Notes under the pieces: generated by a model
What the model was told of the DNA's origin: nothing
Databases searched by the model: none
Seen by the model: the letters and a program-made list of their open reading frames with translations, nothing else
Part shown: positions 24,922-38,488 of the stretch, piece by piece
Position numbering within the stretch: position 1 is the first letter of the stretch
How the letters are laid out: every line of letters begins with the position of its first letter
Program-made: the position numbers and the translations under genes
Origin: Rhodocollybia butyracea
Taxonomy: Eukaryota; Basidiomycota; Agaricomycetes; Agaricales; Omphalotaceae
Assembly: GCA_015501585.1 (NCBI GenBank)
Contig: JADNRY010000021.1
Span: 248,001-312,000, forward strand
DNA: 64,000 nucleotides
Direction: 5' to 3'

Positions 24922-27900
24922 ATGAGCTATCGTGGTAGAGCACAAGATGGCGGATGGCGAGGACGTGGCAGAGGAGGTGGTGAGCGAGGTGGGCCGCCTA
25001 GAGGAGGCGAACGAGGTGGACCACCTAGAGGACGGGGTGGAGGCGGAAGAGGAACAACTCTAAATCGAAACCACCGACTTCCGGTGGTGGTCAACACTAA
25101 CTCTTTTGAAATTACCAAGTAGGTTAACTCTCTATCGAGTCGTCGCTATCCAACTGATATTCCATACCAGGCTTCCTTCCAAAGAATATTACTTGTACAG
25201 CGGTACGTTTTTTTCTTTCTTTGTGAATTAGACATTGACTCACGGTTCCTGCAGTCGGTGAGTCTATCGATTTCTCAGAGTCTCCATTTCTATAACGCCT
25301 GCATCCAACAGATATCCAGCCAGAGGTGAAAAAATTTGAAGGTCGTCAACAAATCTTGGACAAGCTACAAATTATTGTGGCACCAGAAATCTTTAATCCT
25401 AGGGTGCTCTACGATGGCAAACACCTCTTATATAGCTCCCAGTTGCTGAATCTAGAGGACTCTAACTCTGGAATGGTAGGTCAACTTATACCTATGATTC
25501 AACAGTTAGTTGATACGTGATCGCGCTTCTCCAGTTTGAAGTGAATATTTTTGATCGTCCACCACGAACTTCGACCGATGGTCGTCCCCCCAGAGGTCTC
25601 TATCGAGTCGCAATTAAACTCACAAGCAGTGAGCCGATTCGCCCTTCGTAAGACGCGATTACTTTGACAAATGTAAACTTCGCTCATCACTAACCCACTT
25701 TGTATAGGGATTTGGATACTATTCTCAACGGTGGGGCCCCCACCCCCCAAAGCATAACTGCGACGAATCTTCTACAGCTTCTCATCAGACAGAGTCCGAA
25801 CCAGTAAGTCTTGTCCGTTTTCTCCCTACTCGTTTATTCCATATCGATTAATCGATTAGAAATCACCCTCACAATTCCCGAGCCTACTTTTCCGACGTTC
25901 AAAAGTCTGTTTTGGGCGATGGGATAGAGTTGTGGAGAGGATTCTTTCAGTAAGATATCAAGCTCAATTCTGTAGTACCTCTTCTCATGTATGCTAGGTC
26001 TGTACGACCGAATGTCGGCAAAATGTTGATTAACATCGACACAACGATGGCTGCCATGTATGTATCTAAAGTCTGCGAGCATCACTCTCTCATTTGTTTC
26101 TGCAGGTACAAGAGTGGCCCGCTGATCGAAGTAGCCAAAGAATTTCTCGGTTGTGGTGATGCAGCTAGGCTGGATCTGCAAGCACATACTCCGGACTATC
26201 GAAGACTGGAGCAGTTCTTAAACAATCTCAAGTTAATGGTCAACACGCCGGCCTCGAAAGACAGGACTAAGAGTATTCGCGGGCTCATCCCTAATGCAGG
26301 CAACTTCGCATTCGCGAAAGATGGCCAAGACATGACCGTCGCGGTGAGCCATCCCTTGTTTTCTGTATATTCTTTCTCATAATGGCTTTATCGTCAAGAC
26401 TTACATGAAGATAACTTATAACATTGATATCCGTTATAAAGCAATAGTTGGCGTACGCCTCAGTCCTAAAAACGCAGACAATCCCACTGTTGTTCCCCTG
26501 GAAATCTGCATGGTTCTTCCTGGTCAGTTCTACAAACACAAGATCCCTGATCGGCATACGAAGGCCGTAGTTGAGTTCAGTACTCTCAAACCAGAACAGA
26601 GATTGGATGCTATCATGGGTAGAAGTGGTGGTCGGATGCTTCCATCTCCGGTGAGTGAAATTGATTCATTCCTGGATGAGAGGGAGAGTACTCATGCCGT
26701 TTATAGATCAAAGGATACATTGACTCTAGCGCTATGATCCAGGCCAAGATGGAAGTGAGCCAGCAACCTGTTCGTATACGGGGAGAGCTCCTTGCCTTAC
26801 CCCAGGTCCTTTTTGGCAATAATTCTAGTGCTGTACGTATTGATGTATTGAGAAGGAAAGCTTCTTTTGCTGACCAGAAATAAGGAACTGCGAAACGGAT
26901 CATGGAATGTGGCAAGGCAACGTTTTATTCGCCCAGCGGCTCTTATCTGCTGGGGTGTTATAAACTTTTCGCGTTCGATTGACCAGAATAATCTTCGAAG
27001 ACTCATGGGTGATATGACGGACTGCTGCAAGGGATTAGGTGAGATTAAAAACTAGTTTTATACATTCTGCGTGTTACTGATTGGCTAAAGGAATGGGTAC
27101 GTCGGCCATGGATCGGGTCTACGTTATCTTCTGTTCTGGCCTTATACTTCATCCACTTTTTTAGACATTGCGCCTCCAGCTTTTTTTGAAAATGGCCCCG
27201 AGCATGCTTCTGACAAGGTTTGCTCATTTGTTTACCACCTCCAAGTTTGCAGCTAGAGCAGCTCATGACTTCTATACACACAGATCCTTGGACAAGCCTT
27301 GGAAGCCCTCAAAAGGGCATACAACAATATCAGCCCAGAAGACAGACAAAGGCTTGCAAACGCAAAAGCACCTTCGATCCGACCAATTGTCGTTGTGATT
27401 TTGCCAAAGCTCGCTCAAGAGCTGAGGCGGAAGATTAAGCATTGGTCTGACGTGAAAGAAGGCAAGGACAGACTTGGAATCCTGAGGCAATTCTAACAGT
27501 CCATGGAATAATTTAGGTGTTCTGACACAATGTCTGCAAGATGATAAGATCAAAAGTGCTAAAATCCAGTACTGGGGGAACGTCGCCGTGAAGTGCGTTT
27601 ACCCGTATGCTAAAACCATGATGATGATTTTTGACCCAAAGACTTCTCTGGCAGACTCAATGCTCGTCTGGGAGGATATAATTCCATCGTTAATTCTCCG
27701 GCAATGTCCAGACTCCAACAGAAAAACACTATCGTGATGGGCGCAGATGTTGCACACCCTGGTCCTGGTTCCCTAAAGCCATCGGTTGCTTCTCTTGTGG
27801 CTTCTTATGATGACCTTGCGTCCAGATATGTGGCTTTTACGCGCATACAACACCCTCGCCAGGAATTCATCCAAGACCTGAAGGAGATGGTGACAGATGC

Positions 27901-28937
27901 TATCAACAACTACGTCGGCACACATAATGGTAATGGTGTTGCCCGAATTGTATTCTTTAGAGACGGTATATCCGAAGGTGAATTTGAATCCGTCAGTCGC
28001 CATGAGATTGCTGCCATCAAATGTATGTCTTCATCTGGAGTGTACTTCCTTCGTTTACACAAGTTGCTTAGCGGGCGTCGCAGAGGTGTTGCGACAGAAA
28101 GGTGTTAGTGAGACGTATATGCCTCAATTAACATATGTCATTGTCGGCAAGCGGTGAACATTCATTTCTTGCGCACGATGAGAAACTTGGTCTAATTTTT
28201 CGCAGACACCATGTCACTTTTTACCCCGAGCTTGGAACGTCAGTATCGCCGCTCAATGGAAGTTTTATTCCTATCTAACAAGTGATTCGCAGTGATGCCA
28301 ACGACGGACGAGGAAATTGCATTGCGGGGTTTGTAAACGACTCTTCCGACTTTTCCAATCCATCTACGGAGGACTTCTATTTACAAAGTCACGGTGCCAT
28401 TCAAGGAAGTAAGTGTTCACTGAATCACCGTGAAAACCAACAAATTTGATATATTTGTCTTTAGCCTCTCGGTCGGCTCATTATATAGTAATACAGGATG
28501 AAGTGTACGGCAACAACTTGGAGGAGTATGTATCAGTTTTTGTGAACGGCCATTCTACTGACTCGCAATTCAATCCGAAGGATCCAGGATCTTGCGTTTA
28601 CGCTCTGTCACGTCTATGCGAAGGCTACCAGGAGTGTATCGATTCCCGCACCTGTGTACTGTAAGTGAACATCCTTTCTCTCTTCTCAAGGCTAATATCA
28701 TATACCACAGATGCCGACGTAAGTTCTTTGCTAACTTCAATAGGACTAACCTCATCTCAGTTTTTGTAGCTTGTATGCGCCCGTGGTGCCATTCACTTTA
28801 GTGATGACTCGGAACTCAAACTAGCATCGGAAACGGCCAGCAACTCATCTGGACCCCAAACATTTGACTTAGACATATGGCAGGGGGCTTTTAAACCAAC
28901 CAACAACCGCGCTGCTCGAGAAATGTATTTTTTGTAA
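24922..28937 (+). CDS. Argonaute (QDE-2-type) RNA-silencing protein, 917 aa
   Basis: Twenty-four exons sum to 918 codons with no frame break. The N-terminal about 45 residues are RGG/GERGGPP repeats (24925-25060), a possible RNA-binding, arginine-methylated tail. Then come the N and linker regions (FEITKLPSKEYYLYSVDI), PAZ (about residues 270-360), MID, and PIWI. PIWI carries the catalytic Asp in GADVAHPGPGS (about 644), the Asp in FFRDGISEGEF (about 716) and the His in CARGAIHF (about 871). A candidate glutamate finger lies near 683 (HPRQEF). It should be slicer-competent and load small RNAs. Exon 3 is 3 nt (25255-25257), exon 13 is 6 nt (27091-27096) and exon 23 is 8 nt (28711-28718). The intron after 27461 begins with GC. 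The acceptor at 28071 gives AIKSGVAEVLRQ; an alternative one creates a stop. No Dicer or RdRP lies in the window. Confidence 0.95.
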
Positions 28938-29011
28938 AAGTCCTCTTTACCACTGCATGTCGATTTATGTAGAGCGCGCATATGTTTTAGTTTGATGTGA
29001 ATATCATGATT

Positions 29012-30078
29012 CTATCTCTCTTCTTCCAACCACTTCCTAACACCCTTTTTATTGATCATACCAACCACTCGTACCCTGTCATGGACACTGCGTTCACGAT
29101 ATAACCTCATAATATAACCGCAAACACTCCACATGTCCGGGTAATTGGCATCAAAGAGGTCCCACCAGGAATGCGAATCGTTTGATGACAAAGGTAGGGC
29201 AATACGCAGGTGACGAGCCGCGAGAAATATCGCCGCGCAAACGATGGTGGGTATTTGGTATAATGCGTAAACCGGTGTTTGAAGCCTTGAATGAAAAAGT
29301 CTATTAGCCGGGGTTCCCTCGATGATGAAAAAAAAAGAACCTTACGCGTCGTTAAGATATCCCCAGGCTTTCTTACATGCATCCTCTTTCTCCATCAGAC
29401 CCAACACTTTCAAATAGTTGATCAACGTCCCGTATGGAAGTACGACTTGAACATTAAACCCCAGCCGCTTCAAAATTTGCATCTCGTGTACCACGATAGC
29501 GTCTTTGATGTCATAAAATGTGTTACCAAAGTATGACATTGGTGCATATCTGAATTCCTCGTCGGATTTCGGGCTTATGGAATGCGTCTCGCGCTGTTGT
29601 AGCAGATCGTACACGTTTATAAGATCCCGAATTCGTAGAGGGCATTCCTCCAACTTGGAAGCAAGATAGAGCGCAGCCATCCCGACATCCTGTCAAATAA
29701 GATGTGTTGTCCAATGAAGCAAGTGGGTTTTATTCAAATATATTCAACTACGTGAAGGGACCTGAAATCAACTTAAGACAAGGGATAAGAACATCACACG
29801 TACCCCGATTCCAAAGGTTTTCATCGATGAAACGTACCAGAATCTCTGGAAAAGAATTTGAGCAGTTGCAACAGCAACTTGTTTTCTTAAAAGAAAATGA
29901 GAGAGGATAATTCTACCGAGGACCCGTGAACTTACTGTTTCAACAGAATTCCAGCTTCGTGAATCAATTTACACCCATAAGCCCTAAGATCTTCCTCCAA
30001 GTCCATAGGTATTCCTTCTGCCTGCGATGGAGTTTCTATTTGTGAGGAAGAGGCGAGAGGATAGAAGGTCGGAGACAT
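29012..30078 (-). CDS. Cyclin L-type protein, 280 aa
   Basis: Four exons (30078-29936, 29885-29804, 29689-29346, 29285-29012) sum to 281 codons. The first cyclin box covers KQVAVATAQILFQRFWYVSSMK and GMAALYLASKLEECPLRIRDLINVYDLL. The second covers about 170-250 (VYALYQIPTIVCAAIFLAAR). The LEECPLRIRDLINVYDLL block and overall pattern are closest to cyclin L, the partner of CDK11-type kinases in transcription and pre-mRNA splicing; cyclin C/K-type is the alternative. There is no RS-rich tail, which animal cyclin L has. The stop is 74 bp from the Argonaute stop (convergent), and the start is 99 bp from the divergent F-box-like gene. Confidence 0.85.
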
Positions 30079-30140
30079 GGTGCCAGATGGTGGTTTATGA
30101 AGGAGCGAACAAATTTAAGCGCTCTGCTTGACTTGTACTC

Positions 30141-30171
30141 AACCAACCAACCGACCAACCAACCAACCAAC
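30141..30171. repeat. (CCAA)n microsatellite
   Basis: CCAA repeats with one CCGA interruption directly precede the ATG at 30178, so they lie in the 5' UTR of the F-box-like gene. An upstream in-frame ATG at 30097 would translate them as Asn-Gln-Pro-Thr repeats. Confidence 0.85.
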
Positions 30172-30177
30172 GCCATC

Positions 30178-32037
30178 ATGGAAAGTCTTCCGAACGACTT
30201 AATAGGAGAAATTCTCGCATACTCACCCTCGCTTTTCACCCTTTTCTCTACTATCATCGTTTCAAAGTCAATCTACTGTGCTTTCCGATGCTATCCTGGT
30301 TCCATTATCTACAGAGTCTACCTTAATATCTTCGGCCCCGGATTTCCTTTATTGCTGAAAGCCCTTAGATTCAGTCCTTTGGATCTTGACTCCGAAGACT
30401 GGGACCTTCTTCTCGCGCAAGCCCTTGGTACCGATGTAATCCACGATCTGCCTATGACTAGGCTGGAAAAGGTTTGGATTAAACACATGTGTCGTGAACT
30501 ACCTCAGATTGAAGGATTCTTCAGTTTCAAGTGAGCAATTTTCCTTTTGGATATAATAGTTTTTAAGTGCCTTTAGATACATCGATCGCACCTCGGTGTC
30601 TAGCCAGCTTAGTTCGCAAGAATCACATCGTTTCCGGCATACCCTACATCGTATAATGCTTTACAATGGTCAATTTCCTATTGTACATTATCCCATAGAA
30701 GTCTTCAAGAGAGTATCCAGTGAGGAAGAGCATGATGGAGAATCCTCCGAAGCTCGCGACTCTCTGAAAGTTTGGGAGAAGGAATATCTGCAACTCGAGC
30801 AGCTGAAAAGGAGGAAGTTCTTATCCAAATTTTCAACGGATGAGTTGCTAGAGATACACAGTGTTTCTACCTTTTTGAAAGATTTTGTCCTTGCTACTCT
30901 GCGCTGGCAATGGGAAGACCGGGATTATGAAAGTATGTGCTTTCCGAGTCTATCTATCAATTACGGCTGACAACTGCTTGTCAGATATGGCTTCGCTTGC
31001 TCTCGCTTTAGGTCCTAGCACAATCATGTCATGCTTCTACTATCAGAGCGATAGCATGCTGAAGAGGGAGGTCAAAGATATCTACTGGATGGCAAATTAC
31101 CACCCACTCGTGAAGAACTATCTCTGTGGCCCCCTTCTTCAAGTCCTTGACGAACGTCAGATAATGCCACCGCCTACAAATCATTATACCTTCTGGCATT
31201 CTATTTCCCTGCGGGCGTATAGAGAAGATGGATACTGTATGTTTTACTGTCTAGCTCCATCTTTATATATAACAACATTGATTTTCTAGGCTACCATTGC
31301 GGCGAGGAGCTTGGCTACAGTACATGGACTCGAACATGTAAGTCCTGCGTGACGAGCCACTCCTTCTCTTGATATATTTTCCTTTGCAGCTTGGGATCCC
31401 CTTCGTCTAATCCCTGTTAACCGTCGACCAATGTTTGGATACAGCGAATTTTTGGAAATGTTCAAAGGTGGAGTTCGAGATAATGACTTTGAAACCCGGT
31501 GGTTGCGTCAATTCATGCAGCCCGGTCGGAATTATTTGACACGAATGGTGGGTGACATCTATGAATCTGGGCTCAAAAACTCGGCTTTTGCCAATTGGAC
31601 TCAAGATGATCACCTATGCAAAAACTGTTTTGCGTCATTTTTAAGAGAGCACTTGCATATCTGGCTCACCCATTACAAGGCTTCTAGTTCGTCTTTTACT
31701 TTCTCGCCAGACCTCTCACTCATTCTTAATTTAGTTGGAGAACTGAAAGATGATTGTCCGTATGTACTATCTTCAAAAATCTAGACTAGTACTTGACTGA
31801 TGAACAAAAGTTTTGGATATGATTGCACCAGTCAGTATGATTGGAGACCGGCTAGCCACAGGGAGAACTACAACGTGAGACTCGAGTATGCATGCTCCCA
31901 GAGTATATATCTAATATCTTGTCCCCCAGCATTTAAACGAGCCATCCGGGGCGTACTTCGATCTCAATGGTAATGTCATTTTTCATCGATATTTAAAGTC
32001 CCACTCATTTATATGACCATAAAATATTCTAGCCTGA
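30178..32037 (+). CDS. F-box-like protein, 495 aa
   Basis: Eight exons sum to 496 codons: 30178-30530, 30577-30932, 30985-31236, 31290-31337, 31390-31759, 31811-31874, 31930-31969 and 32033-32037. The N-terminus (ESLPNDLIGEILAYSP, then VSKSIYCAFR) fits a divergent F-box. That would make it a substrate adaptor of an SCF ubiquitin ligase. The rest has no recognised repeats; it contains aromatic-rich conserved-looking segments and an HCGEELGYSTW block. I chose the ATG at 30178 over the in-frame ATG at 30097 because the latter would translate the CCAA microsatellite. Basidiomycetes have many lineage-specific F-box paralogues. The final exon carries only the last two bases of a codon and the stop. 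Confidence 0.75.
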
Positions 32038-33834
32038 ATATAACATGCGTCCTGTGTTGTGAAAACTGGACCGGGCTGTTTCGAAAAGCCAGTACGGCTA
32101 CGATTTGCCTAATATGGAAATCACATAAGGACTGCGAAAGGACGCTTTGGCATGTCGTACATGACAACCAATGATTTGATCATTGTTCATTGCTTTTACA
32201 AAGCAAGGGAATCTCTGCCAAATACATCTACGCTGGCATATTCGACCAGATCTCTCTCTCTCCCAGATGCTTATACTTATCTGGCCAATGTCTAGTTCCG
32301 TACTATCCGGGAGGAGCCTTATTCGTTAGCTGTTGGTGTTGTATCCTTCATTGAAGGTGAATATACTCTCTAGCGCCCACGCTACTACCGCGATGAGCCG
32401 TTGTACGCAGGTACACGAGTTTAATCTGACATCAATACCCTTTAGATCGGGGCTTTTGGGTGCAGCGATGTTAGCTGATAAGCTGAGCTCCGGATGGACA
32501 GACGATAGCTACTAAACGGATAACGCAGAAGTCAATCCGCCGACGAATATCCGTCTGTAGGATAGTATTGAAGATACCTTGTAATGACACCGAAATCTGA
32601 TTCAACGACTGCTGATTTGTTTAGGGATACTATACTGCGGAACCCCGAATCTATAGGTACGATAACCGTGCAGGAGAACCGCATTGGACCGCATTGAGCA
32701 GCATTGTTTGTAACTTGGGACTCCTGAGTCCAGAGTCCTGAGCGGGCATGAGGGTGTATGGCTGTCCTCAATCACCAAAACAGGTCAGCCATATTTGATG
32801 AATTCGTCCGTTCCACCCCGTTCTGGCCCTGGCCGCTCTAGTTTCGATGGCTTGAAGGATCGAAGTTGGCGTTGGGCGATGTTGGAGACATGATTTATAT
32901 CAAGGTGGGGCGACCTCGGTTCCCTTACAGATCGGCAGTTCATCGGAAGGCCCCAAATAAGTAGGACCGGGGAGTGAAACTTTCAACTTTTTCTCTCTGA
33001 TGATGCGAAACAGCTGGGCTGAATACAACATAGTTTTGCGAACCTGCAAAGCGAGGAGCCGCGAGGGGTCGTTTGCAGGACCCCTTTCCGCACCCGGGTG
33101 AAACTAGTTGTGAGTTGGGTATCAGGATTCAGTATCATCATGATCTAGCCCTGTGATTCTGTACAACATTCTTTGACAACACATTTTGGTCAGGTTGCTA
33201 TTCAAGTTGAATTTGGATGCCATGGCGTGTACTCGGAGTGGCTGCTCTTGGCTCATGAATGCATCTGAAATGGGGATACTAAGTAGAGTAGGCTTGTCTT
33301 GGAGTCTTGGGGCGCTGTCACCGAGCGGACCGCAGCCGCTTCTCTCGAGTTGAAGTTTGAACATGTGTCGTGTTGCAATCAAGTCACCGCTTGCAGAGCA
33401 CTATGGACAACTGGCAACTGGCAACTGGGTGATTATTCGTCGCAGGATCCACGCTGTTTCACAGCAGCTATCATATACGGAATCTGATGCATCCGTCAGG
33501 TATGATATTAACCGACTTGTAAAAGTGGCAAGGTATGTATATGAATGAATAACTGCTGTGTGAGTGCGATGGTGATACAATGCATGCAAAACGAACAAAG
33601 GCCGCAGCCATGATAAGGATAGAGTCTTCTGGCCAGATGACCGGTGCACAAAGCCAAGTACGAGAGAGAATGCGAAAAGACGTTATTTACGATGCGAAAG
33701 ACGCAAGCGGCGATGGATGTTCTATTGATTAGGTTTATAAGACGCTGATATTGTCAGAAAGGAGCAAGACAAACCTAAAAGCGGTGAACATGCAGGTCAA
33801 AGACAGCTTGAATCAAAAAACCCAAGTGTGCCAG
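32038..33834. other. Intergenic region, no gene seen
   Basis: Frames up to 86 codons occur on both strands but none has conserved features or partner exons. A stretch at 32690-32720 contains a short repeated GCATTGGACC/GCATTGAGCA element. I find nothing else to annotate. Confidence 0.4.
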
Positions 33835-34337
33835 CTATTTTTGGGCACGATATGGATGGACGTGATGCCTGGGTTTGCGGGGGTTGAGTGAAAGACCGCT
33901 CGCAGGTACTAGGGCGGTGCCCGTTACACGCCTCTTTCGCAGGACAAAGTCAGCCGATTCGTCGCTAACTTCTCTTTTCCGCTTTGAAGGGCGTTGTGTG
34001 TAGGGTGGATGTGAGAGATCTTCATCTAGATCGGGTAGTAGTTCGAACTTTAGAAAAGTAGGAGAATGATATGGCAGAGGCTTTGGTGCAATGAGTGGAG
34101 CATTGCAGATGACGTGTAGAGACTGCGGACGAGGAGGGGGAGTGAGAGACAAGTCAGACGAGGCTGAAGAGCCGTTATCTGAAGGCGAAGAGGGGACTAT
34201 GGGGATGATGAGGATGGGAAGTAGATGGATGGGGAGAACTTACAGTGGAGATAACCTGGCCAGCGGGAAGAATACTGTGGCCAGCACCTGTTTGAGTCAG
34301 CTATAGAGAGATGAGCAAAAGCGGGATAATAATCCAT
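33835..34337 (-). CDS. Small protein of unknown function, 151 aa
   Basis: Two exons (34337-34244 and 34196-33835) separated by a 47-nt GTAAGT...TAG intron sum to exactly 152 codons. The protein starts MDYYPAFAHLSIADSN, has a Ser- and Pro-rich middle (SSASSDLSLTPPPRPQ) and ends in a basic segment with KRKREVSDES and LRKRRVTG, which could be a nuclear-localisation signal. I do not recognise a family. Support comes from the perfect intron and phase rather than homology. Confidence 0.5.
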
Positions 34338-34573
34338 TGTTGGGGGAAAGGAAGAAAGAGAAGCGGGAAGGAAGTGGTCTTATATTGGGATGGAGTGAGA
34401 CAGTGACAGAACAGACTCCGATGAGCCGTAAACGGAGTATAGCGTTTTGGTGGGAGCGCCGCCCCTGGTGATACGTAATACGAATAAGTTTTGGCCATGC
34501 CGCTTTTGTAAAATACATCGGGTGTAGCACCCCAAGCCATCTGCGTAAAATAATTCAGTTTTCCAGGGAACTG

Positions 34574-34749
34574 CGGTGGCCGGTAGCTAATCTCGTTCCC
34601 AGATGCATACGACGCGGACCGCTCTGCCGCGATAAATACAGACATAAACAATCTGCCAAACACAAAACAAACATCAGAGCTGCGTCGTAGACATCTGGTG
34701 CATTCTGATTGTAAGGGGCCGAGCACAACATAGCCACAGTGACATACCT
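34574..34749 (-). repeat. Left arm of a ~175-bp imperfect inverted repeat
   Basis: The reverse complement of this segment closely matches 35073-35245, for example GCTCGGCCCCTTAC...CAGAATGCACCAGATGT and TTTATGTCTGTATTTAT. Read on the minus strand it has protein-like frames: CSAPYNQNAPDV, and further on QFPGKLNYFTQMAWGAT, which faintly recalls CAP/PR-1 domains. It could be a gene fragment or a non-autonomous element. Confidence 0.6.
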
Positions 34750-35072
34750 GTGACATATACCTGCCCCGTCCTCTTCAGAGGTAAAATTGAAGGTAAAATG
34801 GTGATAAAACATTTGTTTTTGGTAATAAAAAGAAGTAAGTCCAAGTCTACCAAGAATAATGTTCATTCTGAGTTGTGGTCAGTGGCAGATAGCTTTTGTG
34901 GCCATTTTGTGGCAGTTTGAGCCTTTTGTTAAGCTTTCTCATAGTATCTTTTATGGTTCTCTATGCAAGAATGCATAGTAATCTTTAAAGGAAGCTACAC
35001 ACGGCCACTGCCAGTCCAAGTCGCAAGACTTCGAGTTTCTTATTCATTGAGGCGCAAGCTGCTGGGCGTCAA

Positions 35073-35245
35073 ACCTGTCACGCTAAGGTGGCTATGTACT
35101 GCTCGGCCCCTTACGATCAGAATGCACCAGATGTTTAGGAAACGCTCGGTTGTTTGTTTGTTTGTTTGTTCGATGTTTATGTCTGTATTTATTGCGTAGC
35201 GGTCCGCGTTTCCGTACATCTGGGTACGAGATTAGCCGGTAGCCC
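35073..35245 (+). repeat. Right arm of the ~175-bp imperfect inverted repeat
   Basis: The partner arm is 34574-34749, in opposite orientation about 320 bp away. This arm carries a stop after the GCACCAGATGT block and a (TTTG)n microsatellite at about 35150-35173 where the other arm has ATGTTTGTTTTGTGTTTGG. It therefore looks like the decayed copy. Confidence 0.6.
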
Positions 35246-35424
35246 CTTGTACAACATAGTTGATCAAGTTACGCGTCCAAATTTGACTTTTTTTCCACGC
35301 AACGTAGCTTTCCATCAAACGTCCAGAATCATAACTTTGCGCAAGGTAAAGGTCAGTGTCACTTAATTTTAACCTACAACTTGTCCTAAGTATACCGTGC
35401 ATCACACGCTTCAGTTTGTTTTAG

Positions 35425-35822
35425 ATGCTCAGGTCTTTCTGTCTGCCACGCAGACTGCCAGCTGCCACACGCTTTTTATCTTCTCTCCAGCGAACATCAG
35501 TACATTATCCGTATTTTGTCCCAAGAAACTCCAATGGAAGCCTTCCTGTGTACACGGACATCAGAAACGGAGGCACGCGTTTTCTGCTCTCCATCCGCAA
35601 TATAGACGGCGATGCATCTGTAAGTTTTCAATGTCTTTTATGACCGGAATCCAATACCATTCATAGGCCCTGGCAAACTCCCTGTCCACCGAATTATTTG
35701 CTCCAGGTTCTCCGGAAGCTATGAAGCTCCAGATCAGCGTTGTTCGCTCAAAACATCTGATAATACAAGGTGGCAAATGGAAACACAATGTTGTGGAATG
35801 GCTGGTGAAAAAGGGCTTTTAA
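35425..35822 (+). CDS. IMG2: Mitochondrial large-subunit ribosomal protein mL49 (Img2), 116 aa
   Basis: Two exons (35425-35619, 35667-35822) sum to 117 codons. The basic, Arg/Ser-rich N-terminus (MLRSFCLPRRLPAATRF) looks like a mitochondrial presequence. The family core follows: PRNSNGSLPVYTDIRNGG, IRNIDGDA, then IIQGGKWKHNVVEWLVKKGF at the C-terminus. It is a structural protein of the mitochondrial 54S subunit. The gene begins 180 bp after the right arm of the inverted repeat, so that arm may overlap its upstream region. Confidence 0.9.
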
Positions 35823-36035
35823 GTTTAGTGATGCAGGTGGATTTCGCGTTTTCAGTTAGATTTGCCAATGGTTCTACCGGTGACCAGGGTTCACATGTTT
35901 TGGTGGTTCTGTAGACATTACAACTTTATAATTACCGTCTACCTAGAGCAATTACGTTTTATCACACGGCCCTCCGCAATCGATGAAACCGTGAAACGGC
36001 TTCCGTTGGAAATTTTTTTGTTATCAACTCTCACC

Positions 36036-37768
<1,733 letters not shown>

Positions 37769-37999
37769 TTCGCCAACTTGTTTACGAAGTACGGTAGTTT
37801 CAAGGCAGCAGTCGACAAGCAGTCGACATAACGTCATTAAAATTATAGATAAAATTAACGTATTAAAGTGTATGTAGGTACTCTGAAATACGCCGTTCCG
37901 GCGCTTGGTTGTCTCCAGACTGAGGGAACTTAGACGCTTGATCCTGTTGGGCGCTAATGTGGAGTGTGACATCATTGAATCCTTTTTTTACGCTCCGCC

Positions 38000-38488
38000 A
38001 TGTTTTCCGACAAAGTCAAAGCCAACGAAGGCGGCGACGCGAAAGAGACGCTGCAGCAGTTTGTTTCTGTAAGCATCATATTACCATCTGCACTAGGCAG
38101 CTTATAACACGCGTTCAAACGTATAGCTTAGGCCTAATGGTCAATACACTTTCGACAGCGAGCGGGGCGCCTCTCAGTCGGAAATCTGTCGAGACGATCC
38201 AAATAACCATGAATGTATAAAGGTGAGATCACCCTTTCTCAAGTTACTGTACCTACATGATACAGTTTCTCCTGAACGCGTACGAATTGTTAATTTTTCG
38301 TTCCTGGTTGTATATCTAGGTTCGGATGAATTCAAAGCAGATGTTCGAAGCCATGCAGGTGCGTTGTCGAATTATTTTTGTCGAACGGTTTAATTCTCAT
38401 TGGTGTTTCACAGTCCCTTGGCTTCTACTGCGCGCTCCCTATAGAGCCTGGAAAGACATACATGGAATGTAGACCTTTACCGAAGTAA
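38000..38488 (+). CDS. Small protein of unknown function, 92 aa
   Basis: Four exons (38000-38068, 38127-38222, 38320-38358, 38414-38488) sum to 93 codons, and all three introns lie between codons (phase 0). The protein begins MFSDKVKANEGGDAKETL, is hydrophilic, and has four cysteines (EICRD, HECIK, GFYCAL, MECRPL). There is no signal peptide or membrane segment. I do not recognise a family. The consistent splice sites argue that it is real. Confidence 0.6.

Noticed and set aside
28023..28081. Argonaute acceptor at GTCGCAG directly before AGGTGTTG
   Set aside because: Joined to the exon ending ...AAAT it gives an in-frame TAG; the upstream TTAG acceptor keeps the frame.
34301..34756. CAP/PR-1-like gene on the minus strand
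   Set aside because: Only a faint resemblance (FTQMAWGAT) in one arm of the inverted repeat; no signal peptide, no complete domain, and the frames do not join into a gene.
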